Positions 18,687-28,536 are shown, counted from the first letter of the stretch. The stretch: 64,000 nucleotides of DNA from Pseudomonas sp. HR96 (GCF_034059295.1 NZ_CP139141.1:248001-312000), one strand, 5' to 3'. Program-made: numbers and translations. The notes: a model not told the origin generated them from the sequence alone.

Positions 18687-20781
18687 GTGGTGGAAATCCT
18701 TCACCCGCGACATCCCGCCAGCCGCCGACTGGTTCTATGGGGTGCGCACCTTCGCCGCGTCGATGATCGCCTTGTACATCGCCATGAAGCTGGAAATGCC
18801 GCGCCCGTATTGGGCGATGGCCACGGTGTACATCGTCTCCAGCCCCTTCGTCGGCCCGACCAGTTCCAAGGCCCTGTATCGGGCCGCCGGGACCTTCGCC
18901 GGGGCGGCGGCGGCCGTGCTTTTCGTGCCGATGTTCGTGCAGACCCCGCTGTTGCTGGCCACCGTGGTCGCCCTGTGGACCGGCACCCTGCTGTTCCTCT
19001 CGCTGCACCTGCGCACCGCCAACAGCTATGCCTTCATGCTGGCCGGCTACACCATGCCGCTGATCGCCCTGCCGGTGGTGGACAACCCCACCGCCGTGTT
19101 CGATATCGCCTCCTCGCGCTTCCAGGAAATCTGCCTGGGCATCGTCTGTGCGGCGGTGGTCGGCGCGATGTTCTGGCCCAAGCGGCTGGCGCCGGTGGTG
19201 ATCGGCGCCACCGGCAAGTGGTTTGCCGAAGCCACCACCTACAGCGACCGCTTCCTGGCGCGCGAGGTCAAGGCCGAAGAAATCGGCGCGCTGCGTTCTT
19301 CCATGGTGGTGACCTTCAACTCGCTGGAATTGATGATCGGCCAGCTGCCCCACGAGGGCACCCGGCCGCAGACCGTGCGCAACGCCAAGGAGCTGCGCGG
19401 CCGGGTCATCCACCTGTTGCCGGTGGTGGACGCGCTGGACGATGCCCTGGTGGCCCTCGAACGCCGTACCCCCGAGCTGGTGGCGCGCATCGCGCCGCTG
19501 CTGGCACAGAGTCGCGAATGGCTGCAGCAGTCGACGTACGATCCTTCCACGGCGACCTGGGCGGCACTGCGCCAGGCCATCGAGCAGCAACAGCCGACGC
19601 CGGAGCAGCTGGCCGATCGCCGCCAGCTATTGTTCGCCAACGCCCTGTATCGCCTGAGCGAGTGGGTCGACCTGTGGCAGGACTGCCGCAGCCTGCAACT
19701 GGCCATCCAGACCGACAGCCGCGCGCCGTGGCGGGCGGTGTACCGGCACTGGCGCCTGGGCCGGCTGACGCCGTTCCTCGACAAGGGCCTGATGCTCTAC
19801 TCGGTCAGCTCGGCCGTGCTGGCGATTATCGTCTCCTCGGTGCTGTGGATTCTGATGGGCTGGAACGACGGCGGCAGCGCCGTGATTCTCGCGGCCGTGT
19901 CGTGCAGCTTCTTCGCCTCCATGGACGACCCGGCGCCACAGATCTACCGCTTCTTTTTCTGGACCGTGGTGGCGGTGATCCTCTCCAGCCTCTACCTGTT
20001 TCTGATTCTGCCCAACCTGCACGACTTCGCCATGCTGGTGCTGGCCTTTGCCGTGCCCTTCATCGTGGTCGGCACCCTGACCCTGCAGCCGCGGTTCTAC
20101 CTGGGCACGCTGCTGACCATCGTCAACACCTCGACCTTCATCAGCATCCAGACCACCTACGACGCCGACTTCTTCAACTTCATCAACGCCAACATCGCCG
20201 GCCCGGTCGGCCTGCTCTTCGCCTTCATCTGGACCCTGGTGGTGCGCCCGTTCGGCGTCGAGGTCGCGGCCCGGCGCCTGACCCGCTTCAGCTGGCGCGA
20301 CATCGTCGCCATCACCGAGCCGGCCAGCCTGGCCGTGCATCGGCGCCGCGGCGTGAAGATGCTCGACCGGCTGATGCAGCACCTGCCGCGCCTGACCCAG
20401 ACCGGCCAGGACACCGGCGCGGCGCTGCGCGACCTGCGCGTGGCGCTCAACCTGCTCGACCTGCAGGCCTACCTGCGGCGGGTGCCGATCGGCCCGCAAG
20501 TGCTGCTCGACCAGGTCACACGGGAAGTGGGCGGCTATTTCGCCGCCTGCCTCAAGGCCCGCGAGCGCCAGGCCGCGCCGATGACGCTGCTGATGACCAT
20601 GGACCGCGCGCGCCGTGCGCTCAATGTGGCGCCAGGTGGTGCCGGCGAAGACGCCCGCGCGCATCTGCTGCTGGCCCTCAGCGGCCTGCGCCTGGCGCTG
20701 TTGCCCGGCGTGCCGGTGCTGATCGATCCGGAGCCGGCCGAAGAACAACCCCCCTACGGTATCGACGGAGCGCCGCTATGA
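18679..20781 (+). CDS. FUSC-family (AaeB/fusaric-acid type) inner-membrane transporter
   Basis: The 700-residue transporter has two sets of membrane helices (about 20-175 and 370-520), each followed by a soluble domain, the pattern of AaeB and fusaric acid resistance proteins. With the HlyD and NodT proteins encoded downstream it forms a tripartite pump for aromatic carboxylic acids or related toxic compounds. ATG 18679 overlaps the regulator gene. The following DUF1656 gene overlaps by 4 bp. Confidence 0.88.
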   Translation: MSEWWKSFTRDIPPAADWFYGVRTFAASMIALYIAMKLEMPRPYWAMATVYIVSSPFVGPTSSKALYRAAGTFAGAAAAVLFVPMFVQTPLLLATVVALWTGTLLFLSLHLRTANSYAFMLAGYTMPLIALPVVDNPTAVFDIASSRFQEICLGIVCAAVVGAMFWPKRLAPVVIGATGKWFAEATTYSDRFLAREVKAEEIGALRSSMVVTFNSLELMIGQLPHEGTRPQTVRNAKELRGRVIHLLPVVDALDDALVALERRTPELVARIAPLLAQSREWLQQSTYDPSTATWAALRQAIEQQQPTPEQLADRRQLLFANALYRLSEWVDLWQDCRSLQLAIQTDSRAPWRAVYRHWRLGRLTPFLDKGLMLYSVSSAVLAIIVSSVLWILMGWNDGGSAVILAAVSCSFFASMDDPAPQIYRFFFWTVVAVILSSLYLFLILPNLHDFAMLVLAFAVPFIVVGTLTLQPRFYLGTLLTIVNTSTFISIQTTYDADFFNFINANIAGPVGLLFAFIWTLVVRPFGVEVAARRLTRFSWRDIVAITEPASLAVHRRRGVKMLDRLMQHLPRLTQTGQDTGAALRDLRVALNLLDLQAYLRRVPIGPQVLLDQVTREVGGYFAACLKARERQAAPMTLLMTMDRARRALNVAPGGAGEDARAHLLLALSGLRLALLPGVPVLIDPEPAEEQPPYGIDGAPL

Positions 20782-20987
20782 TCGGTGAGCTGGACATCAG
20801 CGGGATTTTCCTGCCGACCTTGCTGGTGATCATGGTCATCACCTACCTGCTGTTCCTCGTGGTCCATGGCGTACTCAACCGCCTGCATTTCTATCGCCTG
20901 GTCTGGCACCGGGCTCTATTCAACGTTGCTCTCTACACCGTGCTACTCGGCGTGGTGGACGCTCTCGGTCGAAGCCTGATGCTATGA
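20778..20987 (+). CDS. DUF1656 small membrane protein (AaeX-like)
   Basis: A 69-residue protein with two hydrophobic helices (about 10-32 and 45-65). It always occurs between the FUSC transporter and HlyD genes in AaeXAB-type operons; AaeX of E. coli is the equivalent. It overlaps both neighbours by 4 bp. Its biochemical role is not known. Confidence 0.85.
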   Translation: MIGELDISGIFLPTLLVIMVITYLLFLVVHGVLNRLHFYRLVWHRALFNVALYTVLLGVVDALGRSLML

Positions 20988-21910
20988 AGAAACCCTTGAT
21001 GACTTTGGGCCGCCTGGTCCTGACACTGCTGGTCGTTGGCCTTGCCTGCGTCGTGATCTGGCGCATGGTGATGTATTACATGTACGCCCCCTGGACCCGC
21101 GACGGGCACATCCGCGCCGACGTGGTGCAGATCGCCCCCGACGTCTCCGGCCTGATCGAGGACGTTCAGGTGCAGGACAACCAGTGGGTCAAGCGCGGCC
21201 AGGTGCTGTTCAGCATCGACCCGGACCGCTTCCGCCTGGCCCTGCGCCAGGCCCAGTCGAGCGTGGCCGAGCGCAAGGAAACCTATGCCCAGGCGCAACG
21301 CGAGAGCAGGCGCAACAAGGGCCTGGGCAACCTGGTGGCACGCGAGGTGCTCGAAGAGAGCCAGTCGCGCGAAGCCCGCGCCCTCGCGGCGCTGAATGAG
21401 GCCCAGGTGGCGGTCGACGCCGCGCAGCTGAACCTGGACCGCTCGGTGATCAGAAGCCCGGTCGACGGCTATCTCAACGACCGCGCGCCGCGTCAGCAGG
21501 AATTCGCCAGCGCCGGCCACGCCGCGCTGTCCATCGTCGACAGCGCGTCCTTTCACATCGATGGCTACTTCGAGGAAACCAAGCTGCCGTTGATCCACGT
21601 CGGCCAGGCGGTGGACATCCGCGTGATGGGCGACACCCTGCGCCTGCGCGGGCACGTGCAGAGTATCGTCGCCGGGATCGAGGACCGTGACCGCAGCAGC
21701 GGCAGCAACCTGCTGCCCAACGTCAACCCGGCATTCAGCTGGGTGCGCCTGGCGCAGCGGATTCCGGTGCGCATCGCCTTCGACGAGGTGCCTGCCGACT
21801 TTCGCATGATCGCCGGGCGCACGGCCACGGTGTCGATCATCGACGACGTCCAGGACGTGCGACAGAACGATCGGCAGAACCCTCCCCGAGCGGCGGGAGC
21901 CACGCAATGA
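20984..21910 (+). CDS. HlyD/AaeA-family membrane fusion protein
   Basis: A 308-residue periplasmic adaptor with one N-terminal membrane helix (~8-30), followed by APWTRDGHIRADVVQIAPDVSG, typical of AaeA/EmrA-like adaptors. A short hairpin (~85-150) and a beta-barrel domain complete it. It bridges the FUSC pump and the NodT channel encoded on either side. It overlaps both neighbours by 4 bp. Confidence 0.9.
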   Translation: MKKPLMTLGRLVLTLLVVGLACVVIWRMVMYYMYAPWTRDGHIRADVVQIAPDVSGLIEDVQVQDNQWVKRGQVLFSIDPDRFRLALRQAQSSVAERKETYAQAQRESRRNKGLGNLVAREVLEESQSREARALAALNEAQVAVDAAQLNLDRSVIRSPVDGYLNDRAPRQQEFASAGHAALSIVDSASFHIDGYFEETKLPLIHVGQAVDIRVMGDTLRLRGHVQSIVAGIEDRDRSSGSNLLPNVNPAFSWVRLAQRIPVRIAFDEVPADFRMIAGRTATVSIIDDVQDVRQNDRQNPPRAAGATQ

Positions 21911-23334
21911 ACCGCCTGCTGCAGGTGCTGCTGGCCGTCGGTGGCGGGTTGGCGCTGTCGGCCTGCCAGATGGTCGGGCCCAACTATCAGACGCCGAAGA
22001 CGGCGGCGGTCAACCGTCCCGATCTGCAGAATGAGCTGGACCTGGGCAACAGCAATGTCGTCTCGCAGCCGGTGCCGCCCAATTGGTGGCGGCTGTATCA
22101 GGACCCGCGCCTGAACAGCCTGGTGGAGCAGGCGTTGGCCGGCAGCACCGACCTGCGCGTGGCCGCGGCCAACCTGCAGCGCGCCCGCAGCCAGGTGCAG
22201 GAAGCGCAGTCGGCTGGCGGCTTCGGCGCCAGTGCCGAGGCCGGCGTGCAGCGTATTCAGGAGTCCGGCGAGGCCTATCTGCAGTCGGTCAAGCTGCCTG
22301 TGGAAAACTTCGGCGACGCCGCGATCAACCTGTCCTATCAGTTCGACCTGTGGGGCACCCTCAAGCGCGGCATCGAAGCCGCCCAGGCCAATGCCGACGC
22401 CACCCAGGCGGCGGCGGATACCGCGCGCATCACCCTGGTGGCCGACGTGGTCAAGGCCTACACGCAGATCTGCGCGGCCAACGAAGAGTACGCGATTGCT
22501 CGCCGCTCGCTGGACCTGCAGGAAGAAGGCGTGACCCTGGCCCAGCGCCTGCGCGACGCCGGGCGCGGCGACGAGACCCAGGTGACCCGCACGCAGACCC
22601 AGTTCAAGTCGCTGCGCGCCGAGTTGCCGCGCTACGAGGCGATCCGCCAGGCCGGGCTGTTCCAGCTGTCGATGCTGCTGGCCAAGCCGGTCGGCCAGCT
22701 GCCGGCCGGCACCGGCCAATGCGCCGAGCTGCCGCACATCGCCCAGGTGATCCCGGTGGGTGACGGCGCCGAACTGCTCAAGCGTCGGCCGGACATCCGC
22801 CAGGCCGAGCGCCTGCTGGCGGCGTCCACCGCGCGTATCGGCGTGGCCACCGGCCAGCTGTATCCGGACATCAGCCTTGGCGCCACCGTTGGCACCGTCG
22901 GCATCCTCGACGACGTTGGCCACCCGGCCACCAACCGCTGGGCCTTCGGCCCGCTGATCAGCTGGACCTTGCCCACCAACGGCGCGCGTGCGCGCATCAG
23001 CCAGGCCGAGGCGGCGACCCAGGCGTCGCTGGCGCACTTCGACGGCGTGGTGCTCAACGCCATCCGCGAGACCCAGACCGCGCTGGTGCAATACACCGCG
23101 CTGCTGGAGCGCCGCGATGCTCTGGCCGATGCCGAGCAGTCCGCGCAACGCGCTGCCGAGCAGACGCACCGCTTCTACCAGGCCGGGCGCGAGTCGTTCC
23201 TTGCCGACCTGCAGGCCACCCGCACCTACACCGAGGTCCGCGGGCAATTGGCGGCGGCCAATACCCAGGTGGCGATGCAGCAGATCACCTTGTTCCTGGC
23301 CCTGGGCGGCGGATGGGAACAGGCTGCCAGGTAG
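21907..23334 (+). CDS. NodT-family outer-membrane efflux lipoprotein
   Basis: A 475-residue TolC-fold channel with a lipoprotein signal (LALSAC, lipidated Cys20) followed by QMVGPNYQTP, the standard NodT opening. Two TolC repeat halves fill ~55-250 and ~260-460. It completes the tripartite efflux pump. Although it is the only TolC-like protein in the window, its operon position ties it to the efflux pump rather than to LapBC. Confidence 0.9.
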   Translation: MNRLLQVLLAVGGGLALSACQMVGPNYQTPKTAAVNRPDLQNELDLGNSNVVSQPVPPNWWRLYQDPRLNSLVEQALAGSTDLRVAAANLQRARSQVQEAQSAGGFGASAEAGVQRIQESGEAYLQSVKLPVENFGDAAINLSYQFDLWGTLKRGIEAAQANADATQAAADTARITLVADVVKAYTQICAANEEYAIARRSLDLQEEGVTLAQRLRDAGRGDETQVTRTQTQFKSLRAELPRYEAIRQAGLFQLSMLLAKPVGQLPAGTGQCAELPHIAQVIPVGDGAELLKRRPDIRQAERLLAASTARIGVATGQLYPDISLGATVGTVGILDDVGHPATNRWAFGPLISWTLPTNGARARISQAEAATQASLAHFDGVVLNAIRETQTALVQYTALLERRDALADAEQSAQRAAEQTHRFYQAGRESFLADLQATRTYTEVRGQLAAANTQVAMQQITLFLALGGGWEQAAR

Positions 23335-23350
23335 GGCCTGGCTCATGGGC

Positions 23351-23386
23351 TGACCGGGCTGACCGGGCTGACCGGGCTCACCAGGC
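23351..23386. repeat. Short 9-bp tandem repeat
   Basis: Three exact copies of TGACCGGGC plus a fourth imperfect one lie between convergent genes. A simple sequence repeat with no evident role. Confidence 0.6.
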
Positions 23387-23390
23387 TCAT

Positions 23391-23468
23391 GTGGGAGGGG
23401 CGAAGCCCCGAGCTGTTGGTCTGGATCAGGATCAAGATCAAAAGATCGGGGGCTTTGCCCCCTCCCAC
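23391..23468. terminator. Inverted REP-like pair / bidirectional terminator
   Basis: GTGGGAGGGGCGAAGCCCC (23391-23409) and its imperfect inverse (23448-23468) each form a GGGGC/GCCCC hairpin. They lie between the convergent nodT-type gene and flhA and probably stop both transcripts. Confidence 0.6.
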
Positions 23469-23485
23469 GGCCCCCCTCCACGTGC

Positions 23486-25579
23486 CTAGCCCAAAGTTCC
23501 CACCACCTTCACCCCCAGTTTCTCCGGGATCTCGTTCTGCGACAGCACATGCAGCCCCGGCGCGAACACCCGTGCATAGCGCGCCAGCAGGGGACGCAAC
23601 TGCGGCATCACGGTGAGGATCGGCGGCAGGCCGTCCTTGCGCAGCTTCTCCTTGATCACCGGCATGGCATTCTGCAGCTGGGTCAGCAGGTTCGGCTCGA
23701 CCGGCACATTGTCCAGGCTCACCGGGCCGGCCTGACGGGCCAGGCTAAGCGCCGCCAGCAAGGTGTTTTCCAAGGCATTGTCGAGCACGAACACTGATAC
23801 TTCACTGCGCTCGCCGGCAATCGCGCCGACGATCGAGCGGCGCAGGGCATAGCGTACGTCGGCGGCGAGCAATACCGGGTCCTTGCTGCTTTCGCTGCCT
23901 TCGACCAGCGCTGTGGCCAGCGCGATGACATCCTTGAGCGGCACGTTCTCCAGCAGCAGCTGGCGGTACACGCGGTGTTGCTGGGTGTAGGTGAGCTGTG
24001 CCTTGAGGCTCTCGGCCAACTTGGGTGCCAGGCCGGTGAGGCGCTGCATCAGGTGCTCGACGTCGTCGTGGGTGAACAGCTCCGGCAGTTGCTCGCGCAC
24101 CACCTTGTTCAGGTGCGTGGCGATGACACTGGCACAGTCGATCACCTGGTAACCCAGGCTCAGGGCCCGGGCCTTGTGTTCCGGGGTAATCCACACCACC
24201 GGCATGCGGTACGCCGGGTCGAGGTCGAGGATGCCGTCGACCTCGCCGTAGGTCTCGGCCGAGGGCAGGGCCATCAGGTGCTCGGGGTACAGCTCGGCGC
24301 CTTCGATACGCTCGCCGTTGACATGAATGCTGTAGTGCGCCGCCTTCATGCGCAGGCTTTCGCGGATCTGCACCGGGGGCAGCAGAAAGCCCAGGCTTTC
24401 GCTGAGGCTCTGGCGCACGCCACGCACCCGTTGCGGCAAGGGCGCGCCGGCGGCCTCGTTGACCAGCCCCACCAGCTTGTAGCCCAGCGAAATGGACAGG
24501 CGCTCGACCACCGGGATGTCTTCCCAGCCCAGGGTCCCAGCCTGTTCGGCCTGCATGTGCTGGCTCAGCTCGGCGACGTCTTCCAGATCAGGCACGGCGC
24601 CCACCGGGTTGCGCGCGATGACCCAGCCCAACGCCGCCGCGATACCGGCAAAACCGATGAACGCCAGGTGCGGCATGCCAGGCACCAGGCCCAGCACCAG
24701 CAGAATGCCCGCCACGGTGTACAGCAGGGCCGGCGAGGCCATCAGCTGACGGCGCACCTGGGTGGTGATCTCTGCCGCTTCGTTGATGCGCGTGACGATC
24801 AGCGCCGCCGCCGTGGACAACAGCAGTGCCGGTATCTGCGCCACCAGGCCGTCGCCGATGGTCAGCAGGGCGTATTGGCGAAACGCCTCGCCGGCGCCCA
24901 GGTCATGGACCCACACGCCGATGGCGAAACCGCCGAACAGGTTGATCAGCAGAATCAGAATGCCGGCCACCGCATCGCCGCGCACGAACTTCGAGGCGCC
25001 GTCCATGGCCCCGTAGAAGTCCGCCTCGCGAGCCACCTCCTGACGCCGCGCCTTGGCCTGCTCCTGGCTCACCAGACCGGCGTTGAGGTCGGCGTCGATC
25101 GCCATCTGCTTGCCGGGCAGGGCATCCAGGGTGAAGCGCGCGGTGACTTCGGAGATGCGCTCGCCGCCCTTGGTTACCACCATGAAGTTGATGATCATGA
25201 GGATCACGAACACGATCAGGCCGACGATGAAATTGCCGCCGATCACCACTTCGCCGAACGCCTCGATAACCTTGCCCGCCGCGCCGTTGCCGCTGTGACC
25301 CTCGAGCAAAACGATGCGCGTGGAGGCCACGTTGAGGGTCAGGCGCAGCAGCGTGGTGATCAGGATCACCGTGGGCAGCAGGGAAAAGTCCAGCGGGCTG
25401 CGCGACGACACGCTGACCATCAGCACCAGTACCGCCATGGCAATGTTGAAGGTCAGCAGGATGTCCAGCAGCAAGGGTGGCAGTGGCAGGATGATCATCG
25501 CCAGAATCGACAGGATGATCACCGGAATGCCGATGCGGCCGCTGCGCAAGGTCGGCAGGAAACGATGCAGTAGGTTCAT
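23486..25579 (-). CDS. flhA: FlhA, flagellar export gate protein (second system)
   Basis: The 697-residue FHIPEP-family protein forms the nonameric export gate. Eight membrane helices occupy ~15-330, with the family signature LLPTVILITTLLRLTLNVASTR near 70-90, and a cytosolic domain (~360-697) docks chaperone-substrate complexes. ATG 25579 overlaps the flhB stop by 4 bp. It is the last gene of the leftward flhA-flhB-fliRQPNM operon; the order is that of lateral systems in Vibrio, Aeromonas and E. coli Flag-2. An open frame continues upstream in frame, but that part is only the shadow of flhB. Confidence 0.93.
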   Translation of the reverse strand: MNLLHRFLPTLRSGRIGIPVIILSILAMIILPLPPLLLDILLTFNIAMAVLVLMVSVSSRSPLDFSLLPTVILITTLLRLTLNVASTRIVLLEGHSGNGAAGKVIEAFGEVVIGGNFIVGLIVFVILMIINFMVVTKGGERISEVTARFTLDALPGKQMAIDADLNAGLVSQEQAKARRQEVAREADFYGAMDGASKFVRGDAVAGILILLINLFGGFAIGVWVHDLGAGEAFRQYALLTIGDGLVAQIPALLLSTAAALIVTRINEAAEITTQVRRQLMASPALLYTVAGILLVLGLVPGMPHLAFIGFAGIAAALGWVIARNPVGAVPDLEDVAELSQHMQAEQAGTLGWEDIPVVERLSISLGYKLVGLVNEAAGAPLPQRVRGVRQSLSESLGFLLPPVQIRESLRMKAAHYSIHVNGERIEGAELYPEHLMALPSAETYGEVDGILDLDPAYRMPVVWITPEHKARALSLGYQVIDCASVIATHLNKVVREQLPELFTHDDVEHLMQRLTGLAPKLAESLKAQLTYTQQHRVYRQLLLENVPLKDVIALATALVEGSESSKDPVLLAADVRYALRRSIVGAIAGERSEVSVFVLDNALENTLLAALSLARQAGPVSLDNVPVEPNLLTQLQNAMPVIKEKLRKDGLPPILTVMPQLRPLLARYARVFAPGLHVLSQNEIPEKLGVKVVGTLG

Positions 25580-26712
25580 GGTGGGCTCTGGTTCGCCAGT
25601 GAGTCGGGGACGGGCAGGTGGTCGGGTGGGGCAGGGCGCGGGCGCAGGCCATTGCGGAACGCGCGCAGTTGCACCAGGTAGGTCAGCACGTGGGCGACCG
25701 CGGCGTACAACGGTGCGGGGATCTGCTGGTTGATCTGCGTGCTGTGGTACAGCGCCCGGGCCAGCGGCGGCGCCTGGATCACTTCCAGTCCATGGGCGGT
25801 GGCCATGCGGCGGATGTACAGCGCGGTGTCGTCGACACCCTTGGCCAGCACATAGGGCGCCTTGGCCTTTGACGGGTCGTACTTGAGGGCCACCGCGTAG
25901 TGCTGGGGGTTGACGATCACCGCATCGGCCAGGGGCATGACCCGGTTGATCTGGCGCTGCGCCATCTGCCGCTGCACCTGGCGGATCCGCGACTTGGTCT
26001 CCGGGCGGCCCTCGCGATTCTTGTGCTCGTCCTTGAGCTCCTGTTTGCTCATGCGCAGTTTCTTCAGGAAGAAGAAGCGCTGCAAAGGGATGTCGATCAC
26101 GGCGAACAGCACGAACACCGCCAGCAGCAGGGCAATCACCTGCACCACCCGTGTCAGGCCCAGCGCCACGGCCTTGGCGACATGGGTCTGCTGCAGCGCC
26201 ATCAGTTCGGCAAAGGTGGCCGGGATCAGCATGCCCGCCACCCCCATCAGCACCGAGGCCTTGAGCAGCGATTTGAGAAACTCGCTGGCGTTCTGCGCCG
26301 AGACGATGCGCGCCAGGCCGGTGATGGGGTTGAGCTTGCTGGCCTTGAAGTGGAAGTTCTTGCTGGCCAATACCCAGCCACCGGGGATCAGCGAGCCCAG
26401 CAACACCAGCAATGGCGCCAGCAGCAGCGGCGCCAGCAGCTTGATGAAGCCGATCAGGTTGTGGGTCAGCAGCAGCCGCAGGTCGTCCAGACTCAGCTCG
26501 CTGTGCTGCAGGTTCGGCCAGGACAGGCGAAAGGCCTGTTCCAGGCCCTCCAGGAACCATCCGGCGCAGAGCCACAAGGCCGCCAGGCTGGCGACCAGCG
26601 AGAGGCAGGTGGCCAGGTCCCTGGAGCGGGTGACCTGGCCATCCTCACGGCTCTTGCGCAGTTTCTCGGCGCTGGCCTTCTCGGTCTTTTCCTGGCTGCC
26701 CTGCTCAGCCAT
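25576..26712 (-). CDS. flhB: FlhB, flagellar export substrate-specificity switch
   Basis: A 378-residue export-apparatus protein with four membrane helices (~35-55, 85-110, 145-170, 185-210) and a cytosolic autocleaving domain. The cleavage motif, normally NPTH, reads NPQH at residues 268-271; the Asn-Pro pair that is cut is kept. Cleavage normally switches export from rod/hook to filament proteins after FliK measures the hook. It overlaps fliR by 8 bp and flhA by 4 bp. Confidence 0.93.
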   Translation of the reverse strand: MAEQGSQEKTEKASAEKLRKSREDGQVTRSRDLATCLSLVASLAALWLCAGWFLEGLEQAFRLSWPNLQHSELSLDDLRLLLTHNLIGFIKLLAPLLLAPLLVLLGSLIPGGWVLASKNFHFKASKLNPITGLARIVSAQNASEFLKSLLKASVLMGVAGMLIPATFAELMALQQTHVAKAVALGLTRVVQVIALLLAVFVLFAVIDIPLQRFFFLKKLRMSKQELKDEHKNREGRPETKSRIRQVQRQMAQRQINRVMPLADAVIVNPQHYAVALKYDPSKAKAPYVLAKGVDDTALYIRRMATAHGLEVIQAPPLARALYHSTQINQQIPAPLYAAVAHVLTYLVQLRAFRNGLRPRPAPPDHLPVPDSLANQSPP

Positions 26713-27505
26713 GGCCGTCGTCCTGAAGCAGCACGGCGAGGTCGCCGAGCACTTCGCGGGTCATGCGCAGGTAGGCTTCGGGCATGTTCGGCAGGGTCAG
26801 CCAGATGCACAGCAGGCCGACCACGATGGTCACCGGGAAACCCAGGGAAAACAGGTTCATCGACGGCGAGATGCGGTTGAGCAGGCCGAAACAGAACTGC
26901 ACCATGAACATGCAACCCACCATCGGCAGCCCCAGCAACAGGGCGGCGCCGAACAGCCAGCCGGCGGCGCGCAGCAGGCTGGCGAAACTGCCGTAGTCCA
27001 GGCCGCCGCCGACCGGCCACTGGGCGAAGCTGCCCAGTACCACGCTGACCACCAGCAGGTGACCGTCCAGAGCCAGAAACATCAGCGCCAGCATCACGTA
27101 GTAAAGCTGGTACACCAGCGATGTCGAGGATACGCCGTTCACCGGGTCGTTGTAGCGCGCCATGCTCATGCCCATCTGCGTGGAGATCAGCTCGCCCACC
27201 AGGCTGAACACCATGAACACCAGCTGCAGCATCAGCCCCAGCACCAGCCCGAAAGCGATTTGCTCCAGGCTCAGCAATACCCCGTGCAGCGACAGCACGT
27301 CCACCGCCGGCACGGCCGGCAGCGCGCCACCCAGGGCCAGCGCCAGGCTGGCCGCGAGCAGCAGCCGAACCCTGGCCGGCAGGGCCTTGTGGTTGAACAG
27401 CGGCGCCAGCAACAGCACCGCCGCGAGCCGACAGAACAGCCACCAGTAGCCCTGCAGCGCCTGCAGCTGACTGGTGGCGGCCAATAGCGCCTCGAGCGGC
27501 AGCAT
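26705..27505 (-). CDS. fliR: FliR, flagellar export channel protein
   Basis: The 266-residue multi-pass membrane protein (about six hydrophobic helices) is the FliR component of the FliPQR export channel, with the expected length and pattern. ATG 27505 follows the fliQ stop by 3 bp, and its end overlaps flhB by 8 bp. Confidence 0.9.
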   Translation of the reverse strand: MLPLEALLAATSQLQALQGYWWLFCRLAAVLLLAPLFNHKALPARVRLLLAASLALALGGALPAVPAVDVLSLHGVLLSLEQIAFGLVLGLMLQLVFMVFSLVGELISTQMGMSMARYNDPVNGVSSTSLVYQLYYVMLALMFLALDGHLLVVSVVLGSFAQWPVGGGLDYGSFASLLRAAGWLFGAALLLGLPMVGCMFMVQFCFGLLNRISPSMNLFSLGFPVTIVVGLLCIWLTLPNMPEAYLRMTREVLGDLAVLLQDDGHG

Positions 27506-27508
27506 GCC

Positions 27509-27781
27509 TCAGCCGACCAGCCTGGCGGCCTGGGCGAAGGTCTCGACGAACAGGTCCGAGAGCTTGCCGATAATCCAGTGCCCGGCGAACAGCAGCATGG
27601 CCAGGGTGATCAGCAGACGCGGCAGAAAGCTCAGCATCTGTTCGTTGATCTGCGTGGCGGCCTGGAAAATGCTCACCAGCAGGCCGCCGAGCAGGCTCGG
27701 CAGCACCAGTACGCAGACGATCAAGGCGGTGACGAAGACCGCATCGGCAACCAGTTGAGCGGCGTATTCAGGGCTGAGCAC
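27509..27781 (-). CDS. fliQ: FliQ, flagellar export channel protein
   Basis: A 90-residue protein with two membrane helices (about 15-40 and 53-75), normal for FliQ. The start is GTG 27781 (reading VLSPEYAAQLVADAVF), preceded by AGGTG; a longer frame upstream is the shadow of fliP. It lies 8 bp after fliP and 3 bp before fliR. Confidence 0.88.
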   Translation of the reverse strand: MLSPEYAAQLVADAVFVTALIVCVLVLPSLLGGLLVSIFQAATQINEQMLSFLPRLLITLAMLLFAGHWIIGKLSDLFVETFAQAARLVG

Positions 27782-27789
27782 AGGGCACC

Positions 27790-28536
27790 TCAGAACGGCT
27801 GGACGCTGCTGGCGAGCGTGCCCACCAGCAGGGTCCAGCCGTCGACCAGAACGAAGATCATCAGTTTGAACGGCAGTGAAATCATCATCGGCGACAGCAT
27901 CATCATGCCCATCGCCATCAGCACACTGGCGACGATCAGGTCGATCACCAGGAACGGCAGGAAAATCATGAAGCCGAGCTGGAAGGCGGTCTTGATCTCG
28001 CTGAGCACGAACGCCGGCAGCAACAGGGTAAAGTCGATCGTGCTCGGGTCTTCGGGGACTGTTTCGCCGGCCAGTGCCACCATGGTCTGCAGCGAGGCCT
28101 GGCTGGTCTGCGCGAGCATGAAACCGGCCACGCGGTCGCGGGCAATCGCCAGGCCCTGCTCCATGCCGATTTCTTCGGCCTGAAAGGGCAGGTAGGCCTG
28201 CTGGTGGATGTCCTGCCACACCGGGCGCATGACCAGCAGGGTCAGGCACAGGGCGACGCCGACCAGGATCTGGTTGGGCGGGCTCTGCTGCAGGCCCATG
28301 GCCTGGCGCAGGATGGCCAGCACGATGATGAAGCGCGTGAAGCAGGTCATCATCAGCAGCATGGCCGGCAACAGCCCGAGCACGGTCATCAGCAGCACGA
28401 TCTGCAGCTTGATGCTCAGCTGCTGGCCGTGTTCGCTGTCGCTCAGTTCAAGCAGGGTGAAATCACCCGGGGCGCCCAGCGCCGTCGGCGCACCGAGCAG
28501 CAGCATCGCGACCGCCAGCCAGGGCAGGGCGCTCAT
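27790..28536 (-). CDS. fliP: FliP, flagellar export channel protein
   Basis: The 248-residue pentameric core of the export channel. It has a cleavable signal peptide (residues 1-21, ending ALGA) and four membrane helices; the segment TCFTRFIIVLAILRQAMGLQQSPPNQILVG is the FliP signature region. ATG 28536 overlaps fliN by 4 bp. No fliO gene is present beside it, as is usual in lateral systems. Confidence 0.93.
   Translation of the reverse strand: MSALPWLAVAMLLLGAPTALGAPGDFTLLELSDSEHGQQLSIKLQIVLLMTVLGLLPAMLLMMTCFTRFIIVLAILRQAMGLQQSPPNQILVGVALCLTLLVMRPVWQDIHQQAYLPFQAEEIGMEQGLAIARDRVAGFMLAQTSQASLQTMVALAGETVPEDPSTIDFTLLLPAFVLSEIKTAFQLGFMIFLPFLVIDLIVASVLMAMGMMMLSPMMISLPFKLMIFVLVDGWTLLVGTLASSVQPF

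Noticed and set aside
21907..23334. NodT-type channel considered as the missing LapE partner
   Set aside because: It is translationally coupled to the HlyD/DUF1656/FUSC efflux genes and is an NodT lipoprotein; LapE-type TolC proteins group separately.
25580..26575. Upstream extension that would make FlhA 1029 residues long
   Set aside because: The extra part is flhB read in another frame; FlhA families begin at ATG 25579 with a 4-bp overlap.
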